Of a DNA stretch of 64,000 bases, positions 57,039 to 64,000 are shown in pieces; the stretch's first letter is position 1, and each line of letters starts with the position of its first letter. A model generated the notes under the pieces. The model was not told the origin of the DNA, ran no database searches, and worked only from the letters and a program-made list of their open reading frames with translations. Made by a program: the position numbers and the translations under genes. Location: assembly GCA_025210775.1 (NCBI GenBank), contig JAOARB010000023.1:1-64000 (forward strand), written 5' to 3'. Origin of the DNA: Prolixibacteraceae bacterium (GTDB lineage Bacteria; Bacteroidota; Bacteroidia; Bacteroidales; Prolixibacteraceae).

Positions 57039-57785
57039 ATGAAAATACGATTAAAAATTTTTGCAGGCTTCATCATCATGGCTTTATTGATGATTGCTGC
57101 TGGAGGGATTTCAGGAATAGAATTTTCTAAGATCGGGATTTCTATCAATCGGATTTTGGGTGAGAACTACAAAAACATTGAAGCTTCAAATCAGATGCTA
57201 TTAGGGCTTGAAAAACAAAACAATGGTGTTCTGTTGATTCTTCAAGGACAATGGAATGATGGTTATAGTGAAGTCGAAGATGGAGGCAATGTTTTTATTA
57301 AGGGGTATGATGTGATAAAAAATGATACTCTTAATAAAGAAGAAAAAGCAAGCATCAGAGCTATAGAGGAATACCTGAAGGATCTTAATGTAATGAAAGA
57401 TTCAACACTTTATAACCATCAAACTGCGACCATAGAGTGGTATTATGATGGTCCATTCCGTCTTTTAAGCCAAATGGGGGATGAGGTTAAAAAGATTCAA
57501 AAATACAACCAAGATGCGTTGTATAAGACTTCAACTAATTTGAAAGAGAGAGCCAAAAGAGCTATCGTACCAGGTATTGTTGTTGTGGTGGCCCTACTTC
57601 TTTTTATCTCTATCTTTACTTATCTGGTGAACCATTTCTTTGTGAATCCGTTGATACGTATTCACGATAGAGCCGATGATAGTTTAAAATACGGTCGTCC
57701 TTTTGATGTGAATATTCAGACCAATGATGAATTAAAAAAATTGGCTGAAGTAATCAAAAAGTTAACCAATAAAAACCAGCATTAA
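57039..57785 (+). CDS. HAMP-domain sensor protein lacking an output domain
   Basis: A 248-residue inner-membrane protein. The N-terminal helix (5-28) precedes a periplasmic four-helix-bundle-like MCP sensor region (about 29-175). A second membrane helix follows (about 178-203, GIVVVVALLLFISIFTYLVN), then a HAMP region (VNPLIRIHDRADDSLKYGRP to about 240), and the protein ends at once. There is no kinase, chemotaxis or cyclase domain. Only 4 bases separate it from trkH, so I infer a regulatory role in potassium uptake. A TACATTTG (56934-56941) is a likely -7 promoter element. Confidence 0.78.
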   Translation: MKIRLKIFAGFIIMALLMIAAGGISGIEFSKIGISINRILGENYKNIEASNQMLLGLEKQNNGVLLILQGQWNDGYSEVEDGGNVFIKGYDVIKNDTLNKEEKASIRAIEEYLKDLNVMKDSTLYNHQTATIEWYYDGPFRLLSQMGDEVKKIQKYNQDALYKTSTNLKERAKRAIVPGIVVVVALLLFISIFTYLVNHFFVNPLIRIHDRADDSLKYGRPFDVNIQTNDELKKLAEVIKKLTNKNQH

Positions 57786-57789
57786 GATT

Positions 57790-59223
57790 ATGAGAGGATA
57801 TGTTATAATACGTCAGTTAGGCTTGGTATGTTTGCTTAATGGAACGTTTCTATTCTTGTCTTTTTTAATCTCTCTGGGATATTCTGATGGAGCCGAATTG
57901 GCATTGATCTTTAGTAGTCTTATTGCTATCTTCTTCGGTGTTACTCCTTATATTTTTATCCCAAAGATTGATGATATAAGTAATCATGAAGGATTGGCTA
58001 TTGTTGTTCTTGGATGGATGCTTTCTTGTGTGATTGGTATTGTTCCTTACGTGCTTTATGGAGGAGAGTTTACATTAGCCAATGCCGTATTTGAGAGTGT
58101 CTCTGGATTTACTACGACAGGATCGACCATTCTTAATGAAATACAAACACTCCCTAAAGGAATTCTTTTTTGGCGTTCTTCTACCCACTGGTTAGGTGGT
58201 ATCGGGATTATTATCTTTGTATTGGCTATTCTGCCTCAATCAGGACAAACCAAACTAGTCCTTTATAGTAATGAGGTCTCTCCTCTAGCCAAAGAGGATC
58301 TAAGGTATACAACCAAGAAATCAATACGCGTTATTTTGGTGGTATATATGGTTCTTACCCTTGCTGAAGTACTACTACTTATGATGTGCGGAATGGGGTG
58401 GTTTGATGCAGTTAACCACTCTTTTGCAACCATTGCAACAGGAGGATTCTCGACCAAGAACTTAAGTGTTTCCTATTTCGATAGTGTATCCATAGAGATG
58501 GTAATCAACTTCTTTATGTTGATCTCAGGTATCCACTTTGGATTGTTATATATGACAGCCTTGGGTAAGAAATCGAATATCTTTACTTCTAAGATCGTTC
58601 GATACTACCTTGGAGGAATGGCCATTGCGATGATCCTTGTATCATGGAAGTTGGTTGCTGATGGACTATACCCAGACTGGTTGACAGCTCTAAGATATTC
58701 CTCTTTTCAGCTAATCTCGGTAGGTACAACCACTGGTTTTGCTACTTGTGATACTGCTTGTTGGCCTCCATTTACGCAGGTGATACTGATATTCTTTACA
58801 CTACAGTGTGCTTGTGCCGGTTCTACCTCTGGAGGTATCAAAGTGAATAGGGTGATGATCTTATGGAAAGGAATGTTAAACCAATTGAAGAAGATTCAAC
58901 ACCCAAGAGCGGTATCTACTGCTAGGATTGGTAAGATGACACTATCTGAAGAGACCATTTCTGGTGCGATCACTTTTATTGTAATCTATTTGGTTATAAT
59001 ATTTGCAACCACTTTGGCCTTAACAGCGATGGATATTGATCTATTTACCTCTTTTAGTGCTTCTGCTACTTGTATGGGGAATGTGGGTCCTGGTTTCGGT
59101 AATGTTAGTTCTCTTGGAAACTTTAGTTCTATACCAGACTTAGGGAAGTATCTCTTGAGTGGTAATATGCTTTTAGGACGTTTAGAGATCTTCAGTATTT
59201 TTGCTCTCTTCTCTAAGAGATAA
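57790..59223 (+). CDS. trkH: Potassium uptake protein TrkH
   Basis: A 477-residue inner-membrane K+ channel subunit made of four pore repeats. The selectivity loops are visible: SGFTTTGSTI, FATIATGGFST, VGTTTGFATCD and TCMGNVGPGFG. In most bacteria it binds the cytosolic RCK protein TrkA, but no trkA lies nearby; instead the HAMP sensor gene is directly upstream. It is followed by a strong terminator. Confidence 0.92.
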   Translation: MRGYVIIRQLGLVCLLNGTFLFLSFLISLGYSDGAELALIFSSLIAIFFGVTPYIFIPKIDDISNHEGLAIVVLGWMLSCVIGIVPYVLYGGEFTLANAVFESVSGFTTTGSTILNEIQTLPKGILFWRSSTHWLGGIGIIIFVLAILPQSGQTKLVLYSNEVSPLAKEDLRYTTKKSIRVILVVYMVLTLAEVLLLMMCGMGWFDAVNHSFATIATGGFSTKNLSVSYFDSVSIEMVINFFMLISGIHFGLLYMTALGKKSNIFTSKIVRYYLGGMAIAMILVSWKLVADGLYPDWLTALRYSSFQLISVGTTTGFATCDTACWPPFTQVILIFFTLQCACAGSTSGGIKVNRVMILWKGMLNQLKKIQHPRAVSTARIGKMTLSEETISGAITFIVIYLVIIFATTLALTAMDIDLFTSFSASATCMGNVGPGFGNVSSLGNFSSIPDLGKYLLSGNMLLGRLEIFSIFALFSKR

Positions 59224-59248
59224 AAACGAAGATCGTAATATGATATTT

Positions 59249-59297
59249 AAAGCCTTTCTTGTATTCTCCTTTAGGATTACAAGAAAGGCTTTTTTGT
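59249..59297 (+). terminator. Intrinsic terminator after trkH
   Basis: A 15-bp perfect stem (59249-59263 with 59278-59292) is followed by a T-run. Confidence 0.85.
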
Positions 59298-59764
59298 TTT
59301 GTTAACATCTGTGCTTTTTACAATATGGTGTCCCTTACATACATGAAATGATAACCCAAGGGGGATTTTAATGTTGAATACTACTTGTATGAGTGTGAGA
59401 TAAATATCTGTCAAATATGTTCTGTTGTTTGCGTATTCTATTTTGAATTACTAGTCTAGATGTCAGGCTATTCTGTTAGATGGGGATAATTTTATTTTAA
59501 TAAAAACCATTATTCAATTCTAAATTGAAAGATAATGGAGGATTATAACAAAGAATTAACAGATATATATCATAAAGTATAGAACAATATTTAAAAGGGA
59601 TGGTTATATTGTAAAAGTAAAATTATAGTGCGGTCTATATATCGGTATGGTTAATGGATGTTTATAATTCTTTTATGATGTTTCATTTGAGAATAGCCAT
59701 CTTGATTATTCGTAAATTTATCCAAATCGTGCTTTATTTGAATTGTTTAATATAAGAGATATAA
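59298..59764. other. Intergenic region upstream of pyk with a hairpin
   Basis: No gene of useful length is present in about 470 bases. A stem-loop at 59507-59538 (7 bp plus 6 bp, with a three-base bulge) is the clearest structure. A 15-codon frame (59536-59583) begins within it but looks incidental. Confidence 0.4.
59507..59538. other. Bulged hairpin upstream of pyk
   Basis: CCATTAT-TCAATT pairs with AATTGA-ATAATGG around a three-base loop, leaving an AAG bulge. It could be part of a long pyk leader RNA or a protein-binding site. No T-run follows, so it is not a terminator. Confidence 0.45.
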
Positions 59765-61204
59765 ATGGATTTTTTGTCAAAAAGAACCAAAGTGGTTGCT
59801 ACTGTTGGACCTTCTAGTAGTAGTAAAGAGATGTTGTTGCAGCTTGCTGCGTCGGGGGTGAATGTATTCCGATTAAACTTTTCTCATGGAACTCATGAGG
59901 ATCATGCCAAAGTGATTGCCAATATTAAAGAGATCAATAATAGTTTTAACTACAACCTAACCATTCTTCAGGACTTACAAGGACCTAAGATTCGTATTGG
60001 TCAAGTGGAGAATAATGGAGTAGAGATTGTTCCAGGACAGAAGCTTGTCATTACAACAAAAGAGGTGTTAGGTACATCAGAGAAAGTGTCTACCGTATAT
60101 CAAGGTTTTACCAGTGATGTAAAAGTGGGAGAGACAATTCTTATTGATGATGGTAGAATTCGTTTAGAAGTAAAAGATATCGACGGAGATGAAGTTATCA
60201 CAGAAGTGGTTATCGGAGGTCTTCTAAAGAGTCGTAAAGGAATTAACTTACCAGATACTTCTATTTCAGAAGGTTGTTTAACAACGAAAGATTTAGCCGA
60301 TCTTCAATTTGGTATTGAGAACGATGTAAACTGGATTGCAATCTCTTTTGTACGTTCTGCTACCGATGTGGATCATCTTCGTAGTCTATTGGAAGATGCC
60401 AATTGTGATGCTAAAATCATTGCTAAGATTGAGCGCCCTGAGGCATTGAAACGTATTGATAAGATCATTGATGCTACCGATGCTATCATGATTGCACGTG
60501 GTGACCTTGGTATTGAAACAAGTTTCTCTGAAGTGCCAATCGTACAGAAAGAGATCATCAATAAGTGTAAGCACAAAGCGAAACCAGTGATCGTAGCAAC
60601 ACAGATGCTAGAGAGTATGGTTAAAAATCCTATGCCTACAAGAGCCGAAGTGAATGATATTGCTACAGCTGTAATGGATGGGGTTGATGGCGTAATGCTT
60701 AGTGAGGAGTCTGCTGCGGGTAAATACCCAGTGGAATCGGTACAGGTAATGAGCCAAGTGATCCGTTCTGTTGAGGTAAGTGATGCTTTCCCATACGATG
60801 CACAGTATGATGTAAGTATTCATGATGATTGTTTCTATAGTCGTCACATCATCCAAAATGCGGTGACTCTTGCCAAAGATATCCAAGCAAAGGCTATTGT
60901 GGTAATTAGTGAGACCGGTTTTGCTGCAGCTCACATTGCTCGTCACCGTCCTGATGCAAATATCTTTGTATTTACACCAAACAGAAAGATGGTACAATCT
61001 CTATCATTGATTTGGGGTGTTCGCACTTTCTTCTTGCCTAAGATGCCAACGGTAACCTCTGAATTCTTGGAGTGGATGGAGAAAGAAATGATCCACCTAA
61101 ATAACCTTCAGAAAGACGACAGATATGTATTTGTAGGAACACTTCCTCCAGAGCGTATCGGTTCTCGTATGGCTCTTATTGGAGTTGTTGGTGAAGAACT
61201 TTAA
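59765..61204 (+). CDS. pyk: Pyruvate kinase
   Basis: A 479-residue glycolytic enzyme that makes ATP and pyruvate from phosphoenolpyruvate. Signatures are TKVVATVGPSS, VFRLNFSHGTHEDH, ILQDLQGPKIRIG, the active-site signature IIAKIERPEALKRID and GDLGIETSF (metal-binding Glu and Asp), then the C-terminal allosteric domain (AKAIVVISETGFAAAHIARH). The length is typical. It is monocistronic. Confidence 0.96.
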   Translation: MDFLSKRTKVVATVGPSSSSKEMLLQLAASGVNVFRLNFSHGTHEDHAKVIANIKEINNSFNYNLTILQDLQGPKIRIGQVENNGVEIVPGQKLVITTKEVLGTSEKVSTVYQGFTSDVKVGETILIDDGRIRLEVKDIDGDEVITEVVIGGLLKSRKGINLPDTSISEGCLTTKDLADLQFGIENDVNWIAISFVRSATDVDHLRSLLEDANCDAKIIAKIERPEALKRIDKIIDATDAIMIARGDLGIETSFSEVPIVQKEIINKCKHKAKPVIVATQMLESMVKNPMPTRAEVNDIATAVMDGVDGVMLSEESAAGKYPVESVQVMSQVIRSVEVSDAFPYDAQYDVSIHDDCFYSRHIIQNAVTLAKDIQAKAIVVISETGFAAAHIARHRPDANIFVFTPNRKMVQSLSLIWGVRTFFLPKMPTVTSEFLEWMEKEMIHLNNLQKDDRYVFVGTLPPERIGSRMALIGVVGEEL

Positions 61205-61223
61205 AAAGAAATAATTTCAATAT

Positions 61224-61256
61224 AAAAAGGATTACTCATCGGTAATCCTTTTTTTT
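61224..61256 (+). terminator. Intrinsic terminator after pyk
   Basis: A 12-bp perfect stem (61224-61235 with 61242-61253), a TCATCG loop and a T-run. The next gene starts only 6 bases later. Confidence 0.85.
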
Positions 61257-61261
61257 GTACT

Positions 61262-61813
61262 ATGAAAACGATAGAAGATAAAAAGTGCTCGGCTTTTGCC
61301 ACTGAGCGATGTAGCTATTTAGATTGTACTTTTGAGGATATGGATGCCAAAGGAGCCATCATCAAAGGTTCAGAATTTGAGGATTGTATTTTTACTAGAT
61401 GTGATCTGTCTTTGGTTGATCTGACCGATGTCTCTTTTCGCAATGTCCGCTTTGTGGAGTGTATGATGCAGGGAATGATATTTCATCGTTTAAACCTTTT
61501 CCTATTCTCTATGCATTTTGAAAACTGTAGATTGGATCAATCTCTTTTCTATAATATGGATCTGAAATCTTGTAAGATACAAGAGTGTCAGTTAAGACAG
61601 GTCGTTTTTGAAGATTGTAAGATGTTGAAATTCTCTTTTAAAAACTGTCTACTTGAAGGAACCACCTTTGATCATTGTGACTTGACGCAAGCCGATTTCA
61701 CTGAAGTGGTAGGGCTAGACCTTGACCCTGAGAGAAATAAGATTAAAGGAGCACGTTTTTCACCTCAGAGTGCTTTAGGTCTACTAAATAAATATCAGAT
61801 AAAGATAGAGTAG
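61262..61813 (+). CDS. Pentapeptide-repeat protein (Qnr/MfpA-like fold)
   Basis: A 183-residue protein made of A(D/N)LxF-type repeats: CTFEDMDAKGAIIKGSEFED, CDLSLVDLTDVSFRNVRF, FENCRLDQSLFYNMDLKS and FDHCDLTQADF. They form a right-handed quadrilateral beta helix that mimics DNA in Qnr proteins. The end KGARFSPQSALGLLNKYQIKIE is the usual C-terminal cap of this group. Cysteines are unusually frequent for a cytosolic protein. Quinolone protection is only a possibility from the fold. It starts right after the pyk terminator, so its transcription is unclear. Confidence 0.88.
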   Translation: MKTIEDKKCSAFATERCSYLDCTFEDMDAKGAIIKGSEFEDCIFTRCDLSLVDLTDVSFRNVRFVECMMQGMIFHRLNLFLFSMHFENCRLDQSLFYNMDLKSCKIQECQLRQVVFEDCKMLKFSFKNCLLEGTTFDHCDLTQADFTEVVGLDLDPERNKIKGARFSPQSALGLLNKYQIKIE

Positions 61814-61819
61814 TGGGAT

Positions 61820-62533
61820 CTAAAGATAGATGCAAAGACCATTTTCAGAGAACCCGAGACGTCGGGTTTTTTTATGTGCAATAAAATATCCCATGCCCCA
61901 TCCTATAATAGATCCTACGATAACATCTGATGGCCAGTGTTGTTTCACTACAGCTCGTTGTACTGCTACTGCAGCCGGTACAAGGTAGATCCATCGAGAA
62001 TAATTCTCTGCTAGTGGTGTGAAGAAAGCAAAAGCCAGTGTGGCATGACCTGACGGAAGAGAACGATAGTCCTGCCCCTTTCTATTGAAGAAATAATAAC
62101 TATTGGGTCCCTCTTGTGTATATGGGCGTGCTCTATTAAAGCTGTTTTTTAATAATGCAGATACGGCCGCAGCTCCAACCATGGCCTCCATTGATTTCTG
62201 ACCTGTTAGAGCAAGTTTCTCATCTTTTATAGCCCAACCTGTCAATGCCATGGTAACGGCAGCAGGCCCAAGGAGTTTTATATCTCCCAGATAAGCTATC
62301 GCTTTTTCTTTTTGGTAATGGTCACTATCGTTTACATGAATTGTATGATCCAGTGCAAATCCAGTACCAATGGCGACTGCTCCAATAGGAATAGCAAGTT
62401 TGTAGTTAAGCGATCCTTGATGTTTTACATAGCTAGTGTCTAGTACGCTATTGTAAATCTTCCATTTCCCTTTTGCTTGTGCAAAAGAAGCACATAAAAT
62501 AAGCAATAGGAATGTGTAAATCTGTTTCTTCAT
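61820..62533 (-). CDS. PAP2-family phosphatase, exported
   Basis: A 237-residue protein with a signal peptide ending FAQAKG. The three PAP2 motifs are intact: KNSFNRARP, LPSGHATLAF and RAVVKQHWPSDVIVG. The small hydrophobic repeats (VAIGTGFALD, GAAAVSALL) suggest membrane association. Substrates could be phosphatidic acid, undecaprenyl pyrophosphate or a lipid A phosphate. Its 3' end contains the terminator of the convergent pentapeptide gene. Confidence 0.88.
   Translation of the reverse strand: MKKQIYTFLLLILCASFAQAKGKWKIYNSVLDTSYVKHQGSLNYKLAIPIGAVAIGTGFALDHTIHVNDSDHYQKEKAIAYLGDIKLLGPAAVTMALTGWAIKDEKLALTGQKSMEAMVGAAAVSALLKNSFNRARPYTQEGPNSYYFFNRKGQDYRSLPSGHATLAFAFFTPLAENYSRWIYLVPAAVAVQRAVVKQHWPSDVIVGSIIGWGMGYFIAHKKTRRLGFSENGLCIYL
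61851..61874 (+). terminator. Terminator of the pentapeptide gene inside the PAP2 coding region
   Basis: A 7-bp GC-rich stem (61851-61857 with 61862-61868) with a GACG loop and a T-run lies within the last codons of the antisense PAP2 gene. Confidence 0.8.
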
Positions 62534-62546
62534 AAGGGGGGAGAAA

Positions 62547-62583
62547 TAAAAGAGAGAAGAATAGGAATCCTTCTCTCTCTTTA
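62547..62583 (-). terminator. Probable terminator after lgt
   Basis: AAAGAGAGAAG pairs with CTTCTCTCTTT (one two-base bulge) across an AATAGGAATC loop, just beyond the lgt stop. The tail on the minus strand is only moderately T-rich. Confidence 0.55.
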
Positions 62584-62595
62584 AAATTATCGTAA

Positions 62596-63564
62596 TTATG
62601 CTTTTTTTGTTTTCCTAACCATCAGGTATATTCCTGTAAGCACAAATGGAATACTTAGAAGTTGTCCCATGTTTAAGGTCATGGTAGCTTCAAAAGCTTC
62701 TTGATCTTCTTTGATAAACTCAATCAAAAAACGAGAAAGGAAGATCCCAATAAAGAATATCCCTAACAAGAACCCTTGTTTCTTTTTGCTTTCTGTCTTC
62801 CAGTAGCTATACATCATAATTGCAAACGTTGCTAAATAAGCAAGCGCTTCATATAGTTGTGTTGGATGTTTAGCTAAGGTTTCTCCATTTCTTACAAAAA
62901 CCATTCCCCATGGCAAGTCTGTTACCACACCATAGATCTCTGAATTCATCAGGTTACCCAAACGAATCATGGCTGCTACCAATGCTACAGGTACTGCCAA
63001 ACGATCTAAGGTCCACAACATAGGTTTATGGCTTACCTTCTTAGAGTAGAAGTAGATGGCAATAATAATACCTATGGTACCACCATGACTAGCAAGACCT
63101 CCGTGCCATGTCTTAAGAATCTCCATTGGATGAGCCGAATAGTAACTCCAGTCGTAGAAGAAGACATGACCAAGTCGTGCTCCAACGATTGTAGCTACAA
63201 AGACATAGATAAATAACTTGTCTAGCCATTCCTGTGGAATATTTTCTGAGTCAAACATCTTGTTTAGGATTTTGTATCCTAAAATAAACCCAATTGCAAA
63301 GGCCATACCATACCATCTAATATGAATGGCTGGAGTGGCAAAATGTGTCGGGTATTTGTCCCACAATACCATACCTATCAGAGTGAAACCAGCCAGATAT
63401 AGAAATTGGGTTCCCTTAACCTTTTCATGTTTTACAAAATGCTTATAACCTAGATTGATTAGTACCATGGCAATGATGGCAAAGAAGGCGTAGTGCCAAT
63501 TCATATTGAATGGGCCTAATGCAAATATCTCGGGAGATACATTCCATTGAATCGAAAGTAACAT
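62596..63564 (-). CDS. lgt: Prolipoprotein diacylglyceryl transferase
   Basis: A 322-residue inner-membrane enzyme with about seven helices that attaches diacylglycerol to the lipobox Cys of prolipoproteins. Signatures are WYGMAFAIGF, GARLGHVFFYDW, WHGGLASHGGTIG (catalytic His region) and IRLGNLMNSEIYG. The last matches the family RxGNFxNxE motif with Leu for Phe. It serves the lipoproteins of this window. It stands alone between PAP2 and secA. Confidence 0.95.
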   Translation of the reverse strand: MLLSIQWNVSPEIFALGPFNMNWHYAFFAIIAMVLINLGYKHFVKHEKVKGTQFLYLAGFTLIGMVLWDKYPTHFATPAIHIRWYGMAFAIGFILGYKILNKMFDSENIPQEWLDKLFIYVFVATIVGARLGHVFFYDWSYYSAHPMEILKTWHGGLASHGGTIGIIIAIYFYSKKVSHKPMLWTLDRLAVPVALVAAMIRLGNLMNSEIYGVVTDLPWGMVFVRNGETLAKHPTQLYEALAYLATFAIMMYSYWKTESKKKQGFLLGIFFIGIFLSRFLIEFIKEDQEAFEATMTLNMGQLLSIPFVLTGIYLMVRKTKKA

Positions 63565-63594
63565 AGAAGATGAAGTTTGATTAAATGTAAGATA

Positions 63595-63622
63595 GGGGAG
63601 ACCTTCTGTCGAATGTCTCCCC
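63595..63622. other. Hairpin between secA and lgt
   Basis: GGGGAGAC (63595-63602) pairs with GTCTCCCC (63615-63622) around a 12-base loop. T-runs are weak, so it may be a terminator of secA on the minus strand or an RNA-stability element. Confidence 0.45.
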
Positions 63623-63659
63623 CATATATTACTTTATGCTATTGTGAATTACTAGCATA

Positions 63660-64000
63660 TTATTTACCATGACAGTGTTTGAATTTTTTACCACTACCAC
63701 AAGGACAAGGTTCATTACGACCGACTTTCTTTTCTACTCGACGTGGTTGAACTTTTTGTTTTTCTCTTGTGTCTTGGTTGGTAACATCCGAACGTTGCTC
63801 TTGATATTTAGGCTTATCTTTCGGTGCTGGCGCTTTCGCCTCTTCGATTTTCTCTGGTGCACTCAAAGGAATATGACCCTTCATCAATGTAGAAACAACG
63901 GCTTTATTTACCTTGTCAATCATCGCCTTAAATAGGTTGAATGACTCAAACTTATAGATCAATAGAGGATCTTTTTGCTCGTATTGTGCATTTCTTACCG
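63660..64000 (-). CDS. secA: SecA preprotein translocase ATPase, C-terminal end (5' part beyond window)
   Basis: The minus strand reads in one frame from the window edge to the stop at 63660. It contains [20 protein letters not shown] and [14 protein letters not shown], the last part of the SecA helical wing region, then a Pro/Lys-rich linker and the C-terminal zinc-binding SEC-C motif [15 protein letters not shown]. No start is implied at 63962; the frame continues upstream of the window. Confidence 0.93.
   Translation of the reverse strand, partial: VRNAQYEQKDPLLIYKFESFNLFKAMIDKVNKAVVSTLMKGHIPLSAPEKIEEAKAPAPKDKPKYQEQRSDVTNQDTREKQKVQPRRVEKKVGRNEPCPCGSGKKFKHCHGK

Noticed and set aside
59536..59583. 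A 15-codon frame beginning at a hairpin (MEDYNKELTDIYHKV)
   Set aside because: Too short, overlaps the hairpin, and the downstream sequence has no continuation in other frames.
60608..60997. Minus-strand frame of 129 residues inside pyk
   Set aside because: It is fully antisense to a conserved enzyme, so it is a shadow of pyk codon use.
63660..63962. A separate 100-residue SEC-C protein
   Set aside because: The same frame continues upstream to the window edge with SecA sequence, so it is the SecA C-terminus and not an independent gene.

Overview
The window is about 64 kb of AT-rich chromosome from a member of the Bacteroidota, most likely a marine or anaerobic Bacteroidales/Marinilabiliales-type organism. 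The evidence is the gene content: SusC/BtuB-type TonB-dependent receptors, a btuB-btuG pair, a XusABC-like xenosiderophore locus, families largely confined to this phylum (DUF5606, DUF4374, DUF4136, DUF2023), and a K-type SerA. Start regions mostly lack Shine-Dalgarno sequences, and several promoters match the phylum's TTTG / TAnnTTTG pattern. I see no rRNA, tRNA, CRISPR array, insertion sequence or prophage. The window looks like stable chromosome made of short operons separated by clear intrinsic terminators.

Layout. 1-5.5 kb: a truncated TonB-C/MORN protein, a BtuB-like receptor, a DUF5606 protein and a lipoprotein with a GH18-like domain whose catalytic acids are replaced. 5.5-10.3 kb: aroQ, xerD, an orphan sulfatase and a carboxynorspermidine dehydrogenase-like enzyme. 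10.6-17.5 kb: an overlapping MORN/hypothetical pair, the serine cluster (serC, serA, DUF1015) and gcvT. 17.6-21.9 kb: unrecognised secreted or outer-membrane proteins, a non-coding stretch holding a hairpin of alternating 11-bp repeats, and udk. 22-29 kb: btuB-btuG, a HAD hydrolase, map and a PLP decarboxylase. 28.9-31.9 kb: a four-gene envelope and housekeeping operon (GT9, DUF2520, KdsC-like, Maf). 32.2-37 kb: the xusABC-like locus. 37.4-47 kb: a GH-like lipoprotein, a porin-like barrel, hisS, an MBL-fold protein, a DUF4136 lipoprotein with a barrel protein, flavodoxin with DUF2023, and a beta-helix protein. 47.1-53.5 kb: sbcC, sbcD, a small unknown protein and a TPR-like lipoprotein. 53.7-64 kb: a Dabb protein, manA, patatin with plsC, a HAMP sensor with trkH, pyk, a pentapeptide-repeat protein, a PAP2 phosphatase, lgt and the 3' end of secA.

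How the genes work together. Nutrient capture across the outer membrane is the main theme: three TonB-dependent receptors, two of them paired with surface lipoproteins (BtuG-like and XusB-like), and one of these with an inner-membrane PepSY protein. Envelope building (KdsC-like, GT9, PlsC, Lgt, PAP2, SecA) and central metabolism (ser genes, gcvT, pyk, manA, aroQ, udk) fill most of the rest.

No large, clearly new system such as a defence island is visible. The most unusual points are: (1) the GH18-like lipoprotein in which three catalytic acids are all replaced by amides; (2) a HAMP sensor with no output domain, directly coupled to TrkH; (3) an inverted array of alternating 11-bp repeats that can pair in more than one register; and (4) the DUF1015 protein, with its ADGHHR motif, inside the serine cluster.
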